From Anaerolineales bacterium (lineage in GTDB: Bacteria > Chloroflexota > Anaerolineae > Anaerolineales > Anaerolineaceae), in assembly GCA_020060485.1 (NCBI GenBank), contig JAGVAB010000029.1, forward strand, positions 1 through 64,000: a DNA stretch of 64,000 bases, read 5' to 3'. The translations under genes were made by a program, and so were the position numbers. Every line of letters starts with the position of its first letter. Positions within the stretch are counted from its first letter, which is position 1. Of the stretch, positions 51,844-62,408 are shown piece after piece. The notes beneath the pieces were generated by a model, which made no database searches, was not told the DNA's origin, and saw only the letters and a list, made by a program, of their open reading frames with translations.

Positions 51844-54800
51844 ATGATGGGGCTGACCGGCGTATTCAGTTTATTAGGAAATAAAGCATATATCGACCTG
51901 CCTTTTGGGCTGCTTGGCTGGGCAGGCTGGTTGTTTTGTTTGGGCTTGCTGATCTGGGCTGCCTGGCGCTGGAGCGAACCTGTGCATGGCAAAACAGGGT
52001 GGAAATGGCTGCTTCTGGCTTTCCTGTTCATGCTTGTGCCTGTAACGGCTTTATTCTTTGGTCTGCGCCTGCCTGGCGGAGTTGCCGTGCCGGTGCCCGG
52101 TTTGCCGATTGAGGTCTCTTCGCCGGTATTGATGCTCTTTTCGGCCTTGCCATGGGTATTGGCTGGTGGTTTGTTGGGGCCGCTGCCGGCAATGCTGCTT
52201 GGTTTGCTCAGTGGTTTGATCCTGGCGGGGTGGGGAATGCACAGCCTGTTTACGCCGCTGGAGATCACTGGCCTGGCCCTGCTTTACAGTGTTATGAGCC
52301 GCCAGCCTTATCGCTCGCGGTTATTTGTTTTCTTGCGGCATCCTTTGGGGGCGGCGATCTTTCTGGCGGTGGTGTTTGCCCCGGTTTATATCTTTACCTA
52401 TTTTTTTGCGGTGCGTGGTTCGCTGGCTGTTCGGCTGGATTATTCATTGACCCAAACCTGGATGATCATGCTGGTGCGGGGAGTTGAATTGATCGTTGGC
52501 GGGGTGATTGGCGAGGCGTTTTCAAGGATCAGACCTGGTATTTGGGGCTGGCAGGGGGAATTGATTCCGTCACCCATAGAATCGAGCCTGCAAAAGAAAT
52601 TCATTTACCGCATGCTGCCTTTGGGAGCAGTTTTGTTTCTGACCCTGTTAATCAGTGACTGGCTGGTGGCAGGCAGGGCAGCCCAGGACCTGCTGGAGGA
52701 CAGGCTTTCCAGCACGGCAAAAGTGGCTGCTGAAAGTATCCCCTACTTTCTGGAGACGGGGCAAAATTTGATCATGGCATTGTCGGATGACGAATTGCTG
52801 GCCCTTGATCCACCAGAAGTGGAAAACGAACTGTCCAATCGCCTGCGCAGCGTGCCTTACTTCCGCCAGCTTTTCCTGTTCGACGTGAATGGCGATCCTG
52901 TTTCCGGATACCCGGTGCGGGATGCAGCTTTGCTGCGGCTGTCTCCAGAAGAGGAGGCTGGCATCCAGTTGGCATTGAACGGAGTTTTGATCCAGACCTA
53001 TACCATACCGCCCTGGTTGGATGGGATTTCGGCGCAGGTTTCATTCATTGCGGCCATTGTGAACCGTTCCGGCAATGTTCAAGGGGTGCTGGTAGGGCGA
53101 ACAGACATGATCAGCAATCCTTTCACGCAGCCAGCGATCAAGGCCATGTCCACCTTGCTGGACCTGGATGGAGAGGGATTGATCCTGGATGAAAAGGGCC
53201 GGGTGTTGTATCACACGCAACCCACCATGCTGATGAATGTCTATGATGGAACGATCCCGCAGCCTGGCAAGTTGACTGCGGATGTTTCCTTTCAGAACAC
53301 ACGGCAATTTGTGTTTCACCAGCCAACGCCTGGCCGCCCTTGGTCTGTCTTGTTGATCATTCCTGGCGAGGCAGCGCAAAAATTGGCGCTCAATATTTCG
53401 ATTCCTTTGCTGGTGATCCTTTTTGTATTGTTGTTTGTCAGTTTTGTGCTGGTGCAGGTTAGCTTGCGCAAGATCACGCTGTCATTGGGCGATCTGGCAG
53501 ATGAGGCTACCTTGATCGCCAGAGGACGACTGGATCACGCCATGCAGGTTGAAGGTGCAGACGAGATTGGCCAGTTTGGACAAGCCTTTGAAGCAATGCG
53601 TTTGAGTCTGCGGGCTCGCATGGATGAATTGCGTCATTTGTTGTCGGTCAGCCAGGGTGTAGCAGCCAGCCTGGAAATGACAGACGCAATTTCCCCAGTG
53701 CTTGAAGCGGCTTTGATCGATGATGCGGTCATGGCGCGCGTGGTATTAAAGCAGACAGTTTCCCTGGATGATTCGCTGGACAGGCTGGCTGCATATGGCC
53801 AGGGGCCCTCCTCAGATGTGTACACTTATCTGGATGAGCCAATCTTTGATCTGATGCAGAGGCAGGTGCTGCTTTCCATCCCCAATGCAGCCAGGGCGCG
53901 TATCTTTAACTACCCGCCCGGCAAACCGGTGCCTGGCTCGGTGGTGGCACTGGCTTTGGGAAAAGACGAGGATTATTATGGTGCTTTTTGGGTGGCATTC
54001 GAACGCCCACATCAATTCTCCGAGTCACAGCTGAACTTCCTGAGCACACTGGCTGGTCAGGCTTTTCTGGCCGCCTCAAATGCCCATCTTTATGCCACGG
54101 CTGAAATTGGCCGGCGGCGGCTGGAGGCTGTGGTCACATCCACACCGGATCCAATCCTGGTGATTGACGAGAAATTAAGACTGGTGATGCTAAACGCGGC
54201 CGCCATGCAAATGCCGGGTCTTGTGAATAATGCAGAAAGCGGTGCATTGATTGAGAAGGCGATTGGTTACCCTGATCTGTTGGAATTGATCCTGTCGCCA
54301 GTTGGTGGAAAATATTCTTCCAGAGAGATCAAGCTTTCCAATGACAAAATCTATTTTGCGAGCGTGGCAGCGATCATCTCCGAAGACAAAACGGTTGGCA
54401 AGGTGTGTGTCCTGCGCGACATCACCCACTACAAAGAGCTTGATTCACTAAAATCTGAATTCGTTTCAACCGTCAGCCATGACCTTCGTTCACCACTGAC
54501 CCTGGTCAGAGGGTATGCCACCATGATGGAGATGGTTGGCGAGCTGAATGCGCAGCAAAAGGGGTATGTGGAAAAGATCGTTCTGGGCGTGGAAAACATG
54601 GCTCGTTTGGTCAATAACCTGCTGGATTTGGGGCGCATTGATGCCGGGATCGGGCTGAAAAGTGAGCCGGTGGTTGTTGGTGTAATCGTTGACGAAGTAG
54701 TGAGCTCGCTTCAGCCGCAGGCAATGCAAAAGAACATTGCATTCACAAGTCAGTATTTGACTGAAAAGAATTTGCGGCTTGAGGCAGACCCGGCGCTTTT

Positions 54801-55161
54801 AAAACAGGCACTGTTCAACCTAGCGGAGAATGCGATCAAATATACCAACGTGGGCGGCAAGGTGGTTTTAACCCTCAGGCAGAGTGGCGAGAATATTTTA
54901 TTTGAAGTGCAGGATAACGGAATAGGGATTGCCCCCCTGGATTTGCCGCATATGTTTGAGAAATTCTATCGCAGCACAAGGCGGGAAGCTTACCAGCAAC
55001 GCGGCACGGGTTTGGGACTGGCGATTGTCAAATCGATCATTGAACGGCATGGCGGCAAGGTGCAGGTGGAGAGTCAACTGGGCAGCGGAACCACTTTCTT
55101 GATTGTTCTTCCGCTGCGACAAAGCCACGGCGAGACGCCTGATGCGGTGGAGGGGGAGTAG
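51844..55161 (+). CDS. polytopic sensor histidine kinase (membrane sensor-Cache-like-HAMP-GAF-PAS-HisKA-HATPase)
   Basis: 1105 aa. Residues 15-225: seven or eight helices forming a membrane-embedded sensor with no family I can name. Helix (about 255-275), then an extracytoplasmic Cache-like domain (280-510), helix (517-540), HAMP (541-595), a GAF-like domain (600-750), PAS (757-860), HisKA with H879 in VSHDLRSPLTLV, and HATPase_c with NLAENAIKY, DNGIG (1024-1028) and GTGLGLAIVK. No receiver domain, and no response regulator gene next to it. The start codon is weakly supported (GAGAGATG). It ends 224 nt before rpoC, with its own promoter. Confidence 0.9.
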   Translation: MMGLTGVFSLLGNKAYIDLPFGLLGWAGWLFCLGLLIWAAWRWSEPVHGKTGWKWLLLAFLFMLVPVTALFFGLRLPGGVAVPVPGLPIEVSSPVLMLFSALPWVLAGGLLGPLPAMLLGLLSGLILAGWGMHSLFTPLEITGLALLYSVMSRQPYRSRLFVFLRHPLGAAIFLAVVFAPVYIFTYFFAVRGSLAVRLDYSLTQTWMIMLVRGVELIVGGVIGEAFSRIRPGIWGWQGELIPSPIESSLQKKFIYRMLPLGAVLFLTLLISDWLVAGRAAQDLLEDRLSSTAKVAAESIPYFLETGQNLIMALSDDELLALDPPEVENELSNRLRSVPYFRQLFLFDVNGDPVSGYPVRDAALLRLSPEEEAGIQLALNGVLIQTYTIPPWLDGISAQVSFIAAIVNRSGNVQGVLVGRTDMISNPFTQPAIKAMSTLLDLDGEGLILDEKGRVLYHTQPTMLMNVYDGTIPQPGKLTADVSFQNTRQFVFHQPTPGRPWSVLLIIPGEAAQKLALNISIPLLVILFVLLFVSFVLVQVSLRKITLSLGDLADEATLIARGRLDHAMQVEGADEIGQFGQAFEAMRLSLRARMDELRHLLSVSQGVAASLEMTDAISPVLEAALIDDAVMARVVLKQTVSLDDSLDRLAAYGQGPSSDVYTYLDEPIFDLMQRQVLLSIPNAARARIFNYPPGKPVPGSVVALALGKDEDYYGAFWVAFERPHQFSESQLNFLSTLAGQAFLAASNAHLYATAEIGRRRLEAVVTSTPDPILVIDEKLRLVMLNAAAMQMPGLVNNAESGALIEKAIGYPDLLELILSPVGGKYSSREIKLSNDKIYFASVAAIISEDKTVGKVCVLRDITHYKELDSLKSEFVSTVSHDLRSPLTLVRGYATMMEMVGELNAQQKGYVEKIVLGVENMARLVNNLLDLGRIDAGIGLKSEPVVVGVIVDEVVSSLQPQAMQKNIAFTSQYLTEKNLRLEADPALLKQALFNLAENAIKYTNVGGKVVLTLRQSGENILFEVQDNGIGIAPLDLPHMFEKFYRSTRREAYQQRGTGLGLAIVKSIIERHGGKVQVESQLGSGTTFLIVLPLRQSHGETPDAVEGE

Positions 55162-55237
55162 GGTTGTAGATTTTGATGAAATCATAAGTCGCAAGGGGAA
55201 AAAGTGGCGCAATAGCGGATGAATTTGTTAAAATGAG

Positions 55238-55265
55238 TTGAATATTTGGATTCGTGTGTTATAAT
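55238..55265 (+). promoter_or_regulatory. strong promoter of rpoC
   Basis: TTGAAT (55238-55243), a 16-nt spacer and TATAAT (55260-55265) with TG one base before it (extended -10). Transcription from about 55272 gives a 114-nt leader. Confidence 0.75.
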
Positions 55266-55311
55266 ACTAGTTTGTATGCATTCTATGAAAGAGGTCAATC
55301 GCTCTTGAAAT

Positions 55312-55342
55312 AAGCGCTGGGGAAAATAAGACTCAGGCGCTT
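55312..55342 (+). promoter_or_regulatory. hairpin in the rpoC leader
   Basis: AAGCGCTGGG (55312-55321) pairs with CTCAGGCGCTT (55332-55342) with one bulged C and one G-U pair. It lies about 30 nt upstream of AGGAGG. There is no U-tract, so it is a leader structure rather than a terminator. Confidence 0.4.
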
Positions 55343-55385
55343 TGTTCGGGTTGTTCTCGATGTTAGCATTCAGGAGGATTTTTTA

Positions 55386-58300
55386 GTGGAAACTAAAGGA
55401 TTGGTGGCGTTGCGAATTAGTCTGGCATCACCGGACAAAATTCGCAGTTGGTCTTATGGGGAAGTCTTAAAGCCGGAGACGATCAATTACCGGCGTCTGC
55501 GGCCTGAGAAGGACGGGCTGTTTTGCGAGGCGATTTTTGGCCCGACGCGTGACTGGCAATGCTATTGCGGAAAGTACAAGAATCCCCGGTACAAGGGGAT
55601 CGTGTGTGACAAGTGCGGCGTTGAAGTTACCCGTTCGGCAGTACGGCGTGAGCGCATGGGGCATATTGAACTGGCTTCGCCAGTCGCCCATATCTGGTAC
55701 ACGCGTCGTATTCCTTCTTATCTTGGCTTGCTGTTGGATATCTCCCGTCGTAATCTGGATCGCGTTTTGTATTTTGCTCAATACATTGTGACTTATGTAG
55801 ATGAGGATGCGCGCCAGAAAGCCTTGAAGCGGCTTGATGAAGAAATTTCCAGTTCGGACCGCGGCATTCTGGATCAGTTCAAGGAGAAAATCCAGACGGT
55901 ACAGGAAGAACGTGACCGGCGCTCTGGAGAATTCAAACAGCAAAAAGAGGACCTGAAATCCCGGGCGGATGAACTGATCGCAGCAAAACTGGAGCCCGTA
56001 GTCAAGGAAGGCCAGCAGATTGAGAAGACCTTGCAGGATAGTTTGGGGTCTACAAAACGCAAGTCGGTTGTTTTTGAAGCGGCGGACACAGTCATTGTGG
56101 AGGCTGGCGAGGAAATCACCAACCAGCACATCAGTCTGGTACAGAAGGTTGTCAAGCAACGCCTGAATGAAATTGAAGATGAATTCAAGCAGGATTTGAA
56201 CCGCGACCTGGCTTCCCTGGACATGGCGATTGATCAGGCGAGAGCTGAATCGGATCTCAAAATCCAGGGCTTTAACAACGATATGGAAGACCATAAAGAT
56301 GAGGCGCATGGCAAAACTGCCCAAATGCGTGAGGAGCTTTATGAACTTCGACCTTTCACTTTTCTGAGCGAGAGCCGGTACCGTGAGTTAAAATCTCGCT
56401 GGGGGCAGGTCTTTCGGGCAGACATGGGGGCCGAGGCTTTTTATGATATTTTGAGACGTTTAGATCTGGACCAGCTTTCGGAAGATTTGTGGACGGAAGT
56501 TCGCACCACAAAAAGCAAGCAAAAACGCAAGAAAGCGACCAATCGTCTGAAAGTTGTGGAAGCATTCCGCCGATCTGAAAACCATCCAGAGTGGATGATT
56601 CTGACGGTGTTGCCGGTAATTCCGCCTGATCTGCGCCCGATGGTGCAACTGGATGGCGGCCGGTTTGCTACCTCTGACTTGAATGATCTATATCGGCGAG
56701 TGATCAACCGTAATAATCGTTTGAAGCGGCTTTTGGAATTGGGCGCTCCAGACGTGATTGTGCGCAATGAAAAACGCATGCTCCAGGAAGCAGTAGACTC
56801 GTTGATCGATAATTCGCAGCGCGGCAAGGCACTTTCACGACGCGGCCGGCGTGAGCTAAAATCTTTGAGCGATATGCTGAAAGGCAAGAAGGGGCGGTTC
56901 CGCCGCAACTTGCTGGGCAAGCGTGTGGACTATTCCGGTCGTTCGGTGATCGTGGTTGGTCCCAACCTGAAACTTTACCAGTGTGGTTTGCCAAAGGCGA
57001 TGGCACTGGAACTTTACCGTCCGTTCGTGATCTCGCGCCTGGTTTCCAACCAGTATGCGGCCAATGTAAAGGGAGCCCGCCGATTCATTGAGCGCAACCG
57101 CCCCGAGGTTTGGGAGGTTTTGGAAGAGGTCATCAAGGAACGTCCGGTTCTGTTGAATCGTGCGCCCACTTTGCACCGCCTGGGCATTCAGGCATTTGAG
57201 CCGACCCTGATCGAAGGCAGCGCTATCCAATTGCACCCGCTGGTGACGACTGCGTTCAACGCTGACTTTGATGGCGACCAAATGGCAGTGCATGTGCCGC
57301 TTTCGCAGAAAGCGGTGTGGGAAGCGCGTAATTTGATGCTTTCTTCCAATAATCTGTTGAAGCCAGCGGATGGTGAGCCGATCATCAGCCCGTCAAAGGA
57401 CATGGTGCTGGGTGTTTACTACCTGACAATCAATGATGACACTCAGCATCGGGGCGATGGCCGCATCTTCGCCAGCCTGGATGAAGTGGACCTGGCTTAC
57501 CAACTAGATCAGGTGGACGTGCGAACGAACATTAAAATTCGTGTAGCCACCTGGTATGATGAGCAGCAAAACCGTTTGCCGAGCCAAGAGACCAGGATGG
57601 TCGATTCTACTGTTGGCCGGGTTTTGTTCAACCGCATTTTGCCGGAGGCTGTGCAATATGTGAATTGGCCGCTGGACAAGGGTGGGGTCAAGGACCTGAT
57701 TGCTGAAGTGTATGAGCTTTGCGGTTCTGCTGTGACGACTGATGTGGCAGATGCAGTCAAGGATATTGGTTTCAAATACGCCATGCGCTCCGGCGCCACC
57801 ATTGCGGTTGCTGATATCACTATTCCGGAAGAAAAAGAACAAATTCTCCAGCAATCCACGCTGGACGTAGAGAATGTGAATCGTTCCTGGCGGCGTGGTC
57901 TTTTGACTGAGCAAGAGCGCAATGAGCGTGTGATCGAGATTTGGCAAAATACGACCAAAGACGTGGCGGACAAAGTGCGCGAAAGCATGGATCCGAATGG
58001 CAACCTGGCGACGATGGCCAACTCTGGCGCAACAAAAGGCGGATTTGGACCTATTGCACAGCTTGCTGGTATGCGCGGTTTGATGGCTGACCCGGCTGGC
58101 CGTATTATTCGCCTGCCGATCCAGTCAAACTTCCGTGAGGGTCTGACTGCTCTGGAGTATTTTATTTCCACGCATGGTGCCCGCAAAGGTCTGGCTGACA
58201 CAGCTCTGCGTACCGCCAATGCCGGTTATTTGACCCGGCGTCTGGTGGATGTTGCCCAGGATATCATCATCAATCAGGATGACTGCGGGACGACAGATGG

Positions 58301-59675
58301 TATTTATATCAAGCGCTCAGAGAGCGTGGCACGGCAGTCCATGGCTTCCCGCATTTACGGACGCCTGGCAGCCGAGCGAGTGATTGACCCGGAAACAGGC
58401 GAAGTTTTGATTGAGCGCGACGAGATGATTGACCATGACCGTTCCCGCAGGCTCGATGCTTCCGGAGTGGCCGAGATCAAGGTTCGCTCTCCTATGACGT
58501 GTGAATTGTTACATGGTGTTTGCGCCCGCTGTTATGGCATGGACCTGGGGCGCGGCGCTTTGGTGGAAGAAGGCGCAGCAGTAGGTATTGTGGCCGCCCA
58601 GTCGATCGGTGAACCGGGCACGCAATTGACCCTGCGTACTTTCCATACCGGCGGTGTGGCTGCCGGGGGTGACATCACCACAGGTCTGCCGCGTGTTGAA
58701 GAGCTTTTTGAAGCCCGGCGTGCACCTAAAGGTGAAGCTGTTGTTACTGGCATCTCTGGCATGGTTTCGATCGTCCAGTCTGACCGCTACAGTGATCTGC
58801 GTGTGATTCGCGTGGAAAGCAGTGAGATGGTCTCGGATGAATATGAAGTGCCGGAAGAATGGACGATTGTGCTGAAGGATGAGGATACGGTCGAAGCGGG
58901 CAATGTGGTTGCCTCCAAGGATGATGCCTCAATTTCTGCCCAGCATGCCGGCAAGGTGCGCATCGAAGGCCGGACAGTGATCGTTTCTTATGAGCAGAAA
59001 GAATCTGAAGATTACGATATCCCCACAACATCGCGGTTACTGGTGCAAGAAAGGGATCATGTTGAGGCTGGCCAGCCTTTGACAGAAGGTTCGCTTAACC
59101 CGCATACCATCTTGCGCATCAAGGGCAGGGACGCCTGTGAATTGTACCTGTTGTCAGAGATCCAGAAGGTCTACCGGGCGCAAGGGCAGAACATTCATGA
59201 CAAGCATTTTGAAGTCATCATCCGCAAGATGCTGAGCAAGACCCAGATTATCAACCCGGGAGATTCTTCTTTGCTGCCGATGGACCTGATGGACCGCCTG
59301 GAGCTGCGCAGGATCAATGAAAAATTGAAACGTGGAACCAAACGGCCAGCCAGATTCGTAGAGGTACTGCTTGGTGTAACCAAAGCGTCATTGAACACCG
59401 ATTCTTTCCTGTCTGCATCTTCCTTCCAGCATACGATCAAGGTGCTGGCCGGGGCAGCCATTGAATCCAAAGAAGATCCATTATTTGGTCTGAAAGAGAA
59501 CGTCATCATTGGCAAGCTGATCCCGGCTGGAACGGGGTTTGAACCTGGAAGGTTTGATGAATTCCAGAATGAACCCATCGAAAGCGATGATGAGTTGGCA
59601 GAAGTCCTTGAATTCTCTGAGGAGGATGACTTTTTCGACGATCTGGGATTAGAAGAAGACGAAGAAGAGGAATGA
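55386..59675 (+). CDS. rpoC: DNA-directed RNA polymerase subunit beta'
   Basis: 1429 aa, GTG start with AGGAGG upstream. N-terminal zinc site CYCGKYKNPRYKGIVCDKCG (about 58-77). A long charged coiled-coil insert (about 150-310) after the clamp start. RNA-exit and active-site region with RRNLLGKRVDYSGRSVI and the Mg2+ motif NADFDGD (625-631). Bridge and trigger helices with SGATKGGFGPIAQLAGMRGLM. Second zinc site with CELLHGVCARCYG near 1038. The tail is strongly acidic. rpoB is not upstream, which is unusual. Confidence 0.98.
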   Translation: METKGLVALRISLASPDKIRSWSYGEVLKPETINYRRLRPEKDGLFCEAIFGPTRDWQCYCGKYKNPRYKGIVCDKCGVEVTRSAVRRERMGHIELASPVAHIWYTRRIPSYLGLLLDISRRNLDRVLYFAQYIVTYVDEDARQKALKRLDEEISSSDRGILDQFKEKIQTVQEERDRRSGEFKQQKEDLKSRADELIAAKLEPVVKEGQQIEKTLQDSLGSTKRKSVVFEAADTVIVEAGEEITNQHISLVQKVVKQRLNEIEDEFKQDLNRDLASLDMAIDQARAESDLKIQGFNNDMEDHKDEAHGKTAQMREELYELRPFTFLSESRYRELKSRWGQVFRADMGAEAFYDILRRLDLDQLSEDLWTEVRTTKSKQKRKKATNRLKVVEAFRRSENHPEWMILTVLPVIPPDLRPMVQLDGGRFATSDLNDLYRRVINRNNRLKRLLELGAPDVIVRNEKRMLQEAVDSLIDNSQRGKALSRRGRRELKSLSDMLKGKKGRFRRNLLGKRVDYSGRSVIVVGPNLKLYQCGLPKAMALELYRPFVISRLVSNQYAANVKGARRFIERNRPEVWEVLEEVIKERPVLLNRAPTLHRLGIQAFEPTLIEGSAIQLHPLVTTAFNADFDGDQMAVHVPLSQKAVWEARNLMLSSNNLLKPADGEPIISPSKDMVLGVYYLTINDDTQHRGDGRIFASLDEVDLAYQLDQVDVRTNIKIRVATWYDEQQNRLPSQETRMVDSTVGRVLFNRILPEAVQYVNWPLDKGGVKDLIAEVYELCGSAVTTDVADAVKDIGFKYAMRSGATIAVADITIPEEKEQILQQSTLDVENVNRSWRRGLLTEQERNERVIEIWQNTTKDVADKVRESMDPNGNLATMANSGATKGGFGPIAQLAGMRGLMADPAGRIIRLPIQSNFREGLTALEYFISTHGARKGLADTALRTANAGYLTRRLVDVAQDIIINQDDCGTTDGIYIKRSESVARQSMASRIYGRLAAERVIDPETGEVLIERDEMIDHDRSRRLDASGVAEIKVRSPMTCELLHGVCARCYGMDLGRGALVEEGAAVGIVAAQSIGEPGTQLTLRTFHTGGVAAGGDITTGLPRVEELFEARRAPKGEAVVTGISGMVSIVQSDRYSDLRVIRVESSEMVSDEYEVPEEWTIVLKDEDTVEAGNVVASKDDASISAQHAGKVRIEGRTVIVSYEQKESEDYDIPTTSRLLVQERDHVEAGQPLTEGSLNPHTILRIKGRDACELYLLSEIQKVYRAQGQNIHDKHFEVIIRKMLSKTQIINPGDSSLLPMDLMDRLELRRINEKLKRGTKRPARFVEVLLGVTKASLNTDSFLSASSFQHTIKVLAGAAIESKEDPLFGLKENVIIGKLIPAGTGFEPGRFDEFQNEPIESDDELAEVLEFSEEDDFFDDLGLEEDEEEE

Positions 59676-59692
59676 GTTTGTCCGCTTCCATC

Positions 59693-59724
59693 AGCCGGAG
59701 GGCAACCCGCCCTCCGGCTTTTTT
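59693..59724 (+). terminator. intrinsic terminator of rpoC
   Basis: AGCCGGAGGGC (59693-59703) and GCCCTCCGGCT (59709-59719), loop AACCC, then TTTTTT. 17 nt after the rpoC stop. Confidence 0.93.
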
Positions 59725-59779
59725 AATGCTTTGGCATGATGGAAAAAACAAGAACAGGGGAGAAATCTTTTGCAGCAGG

Positions 59780-59808
59780 TTGACGAAGAATGGATTTCTC
59801 CTTATGAT
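59780..59808 (+). promoter_or_regulatory. sigma70-type promoter of gyrA
   Basis: TTGACG (59780-59785), a 17-nt spacer and TATGAT (59803-59808). Start near 59815; AGGAG precedes the ATG at 59857. Confidence 0.65.
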
Positions 59809-59856
59809 TATTAGGGTACAAGATTTCTAAAAAACCTCGAACTCAGGAGTTGATGC

Positions 59857-62361
59857 ATGGAAATTGGCAAAGTGAGCATGGTCGATATTGACATGGAGAT
59901 GCGCCAGTCCTATCTGGATTATGCGATGAGTGTAATCGTTGCCCGGGCGCTTCCAGATGCGCGGGACGGCCTGAAACCCGTCCAGAGGCGGATCCTGTAT
60001 GCAATGTATGACATGGGAATTCGATCTGATTCCACTTACAAGAAATCAGCCAGAATTGTTGGTGAAGTGTTGGGGAAATATCACCCTCACGGCGATATGG
60101 CAGTTTATGAAGCCATGGCGCGGCTGGCGCAAGATTTTTCGATCCGTTATCCGTTGGTGGACGGGCAGGGAAATTTCGGCAGCATCGACGGCGACCCGCC
60201 GGCGGCCATGCGCTATACAGAAGCGCGGCTATTGCCTTTTGCAATAGAGTCCCTGGCGCAAATTGAAAAGAACACGGTAAATTTTTCCCGTAATTTTGAT
60301 GACACATTGAGTGAACCGGATGTCTTGCCAGCGTCTATCCCCAACCTTCTGGTGAACGGAGCGACTGGTATTGCGGTAGGCATGGCGACCAGTATCCCGC
60401 CCCACAACCTGATCGAAGTGGTGGATGCGCTCATTTACATGCTCAAGCATTGGCAGAAGTATGACCATATCGGTGTCAGCGATTTGATGGAATTCATCAA
60501 GGGACCGGATTTTCCCACCGGCGGGATCATCGTCCAGGAAGACGGTGAAGATTCCTTGCTGGAAGCCTATGGCAAGGGACGTGGCCGGGTCACGGTGCGC
60601 GGCCGGGTGCACTCAGAGGAAATGTCACGGGGACGCAACCGGTTGGTCATCACAGAATTGCCATACATGACCAATAAAGCCAGCCTGATTGAAAAGATCG
60701 CTTCTCTGGTGCGCGAGTCGAAGGATGGCGAATTTGAAATTTCGGACCTGCGGGATGAATCCGATCGGCAAGGGATGCGTATTGTCATTGAGCTCAAGAG
60801 CACAGCCAATATTGATGATATGTTGCGTTCGCTGTATCGGCGAACTCCACTGCAATCGACTTTTTCCATTTCATTGCTGGCTCTGGTGGGCGGTGAGCCG
60901 CGTCTCTTGACGATCAAGCAGGCTTTGCGGGTTTATCTGGAACACCGGCTGGAGGTTGTGCAGCGGCGCAGCGAATATGATTTGGCAAAGGCCAAAGAGC
61001 GCGCCCACATTCTGGAAGGTTTGCTTGTGGCGCTCAAAAATCTGGATGCCATTATTGACCTGATCCGGAAATCGGCTACGGCTGAAGTTGCACTTGAGAA
61101 AATGATGCTGAAGTTCAAGCTTTCCAAAGTGCAGGGGCAAGCCATATTGGACATGCCCTTGCGCCGCCTGGCATCTCTGGAGCGTAAAAAGATCGAACAG
61201 GAATTTAAAGACTTGCTGCAGTTGATCAAGGAGTTGGAAGCACTGCTTTCCTCGCCAGCCAGGATCCGCAAAGTGATCGAAGATGAGCTGCTGGAAGCCA
61301 AGGAAAAGTATGGTGACCCGCGCCGAACACAGATTGTCAACCTGTCTGAGGGCGAATCAGCCCATAATCTTTTGACCGCTTCTGCCATGACCCCGGCCAA
61401 GACAGTTTGGGTGGGGGTTACTGCAGATGGTTTGGTTGGCCGAACAAAAGATGATGACCTGCCGCGGGTCAGCGGGAAGGATGCGCCGATCCATGTGGTG
61501 CGAACCACAAATCATCAGATCCTGTATGTGGTTGGTGAGAATGGACAGGCCGCAGCGGTGTATGTGGATGGACTTCCCGAGGTGGATAAGTTTTCTTCTG
61601 GCGTCTCACTGTCAAAGGCTACGGCGTATACCAGCGGTTCCCCCGTGGCGGCGGTTTTCACTGTGCCGCCAAAGGCTGAAATGGATGAAAATGACCAGCG
61701 CTTTGTGGTGACCTCCAGCCTGGCCGGGATGGTGAAAAAGACGGCAGTGGATGAACTGCCGGGGGTTTCCACGGACTTATTCACCCTGGTCAAGGTCAAC
61801 AAAGGGGACAAGGTTATCGGGGTGACCTTGACAGATGGCGAGACAGACCTTTTATTGGTGACTGCTGGCGGGATGGCAATCCGATTTAAGGAAGAGGAAG
61901 TAAGGGCTATGGGATTGTTGGCAGCTGGTGTGAACGGGATCAAGTTGCGCAAAGATGATTACGTGGTAGGATTGGATCAATTTGTGAGCGGCGGCATGGT
62001 GATGTTGCTGGCATCCAATGGGGTTGCCTGGCGGATTGCGGAGGCTGAGTTCCCGATGCAAGGGCGTTATGGGCAGGGGACGATCGCCTGCAGGATGCCA
62101 AAGGATGGCGTACTGGTCGGGGTGCTGAGCGGTAAATTCCTGGGCCAGGACGGGATTGCCCATTTCAAGACAGCGGCGGCACGGATGATCTCGATTGGCG
62201 ATGCGGCGGAAACCAAACGTGCCCGGGCTGGTAAAGAAGCCCTGCCTGCGAAAGTCAAGGATGCGATCGTTGGATTGACGGCCAAAATGGACTATGTGGA
62301 ATTTTGGAAAACAAGGCCACGGCGGGCGGCTTCAAAGAAACAACCCACTTTGTTTGAGTAA
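59857..62361 (+). CDS. gyrA: type IIA topoisomerase subunit A, probably GyrA
   Basis: 834 aa. Winged-helix catalytic core with [32 protein letters not shown] and the catalytic Tyr Y120 in [11 protein letters not shown], tower and coiled coil (about 330-500), then a C-terminal beta-pinwheel (about 505-810). The canonical GyrA box (Q-R/K-R-G-G-R/K-G) is not visible; the closest place in the first blade reads [16 protein letters not shown]81 sits where E. coli has Ser83, and E85 at Asp87. gyrB or parE is not adjacent, so ParC cannot be excluded. The name gyrA follows length and core similarity. Confidence 0.88.
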   Translation: MEIGKVSMVDIDMEMRQSYLDYAMSVIVARALPDARDGLKPVQRRILYAMYDMGIRSDSTYKKSARIVGEVLGKYHPHGDMAVYEAMARLAQDFSIRYPLVDGQGNFGSIDGDPPAAMRYTEARLLPFAIESLAQIEKNTVNFSRNFDDTLSEPDVLPASIPNLLVNGATGIAVGMATSIPPHNLIEVVDALIYMLKHWQKYDHIGVSDLMEFIKGPDFPTGGIIVQEDGEDSLLEAYGKGRGRVTVRGRVHSEEMSRGRNRLVITELPYMTNKASLIEKIASLVRESKDGEFEISDLRDESDRQGMRIVIELKSTANIDDMLRSLYRRTPLQSTFSISLLALVGGEPRLLTIKQALRVYLEHRLEVVQRRSEYDLAKAKERAHILEGLLVALKNLDAIIDLIRKSATAEVALEKMMLKFKLSKVQGQAILDMPLRRLASLERKKIEQEFKDLLQLIKELEALLSSPARIRKVIEDELLEAKEKYGDPRRTQIVNLSEGESAHNLLTASAMTPAKTVWVGVTADGLVGRTKDDDLPRVSGKDAPIHVVRTTNHQILYVVGENGQAAAVYVDGLPEVDKFSSGVSLSKATAYTSGSPVAAVFTVPPKAEMDENDQRFVVTSSLAGMVKKTAVDELPGVSTDLFTLVKVNKGDKVIGVTLTDGETDLLLVTAGGMAIRFKEEEVRAMGLLAAGVNGIKLRKDDYVVGLDQFVSGGMVMLLASNGVAWRIAEAEFPMQGRYGQGTIACRMPKDGVLVGVLSGKFLGQDGIAHFKTAAARMISIGDAAETKRARAGKEALPAKVKDAIVGLTAKMDYVEFWKTRPRRAASKKQPTLFE

Positions 62362-62364
62362 AAT

Positions 62365-62393
62365 CACAGGCTCTCCAATTTGGAGAGCCTGTG
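62365..62393. terminator. bidirectional hairpin between convergent gyrA and nuclease genes
   Basis: CACAGGCTCTCC (62365-62376) and GGAGAGCCTGTG (62382-62393), loop AATTT. On the minus strand ATTTTACTC follows, giving a modest U-tract; the + side lacks one. Confidence 0.75.
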
Positions 62394-62408
62394 TAGCATT
62401 ACCTGCAT

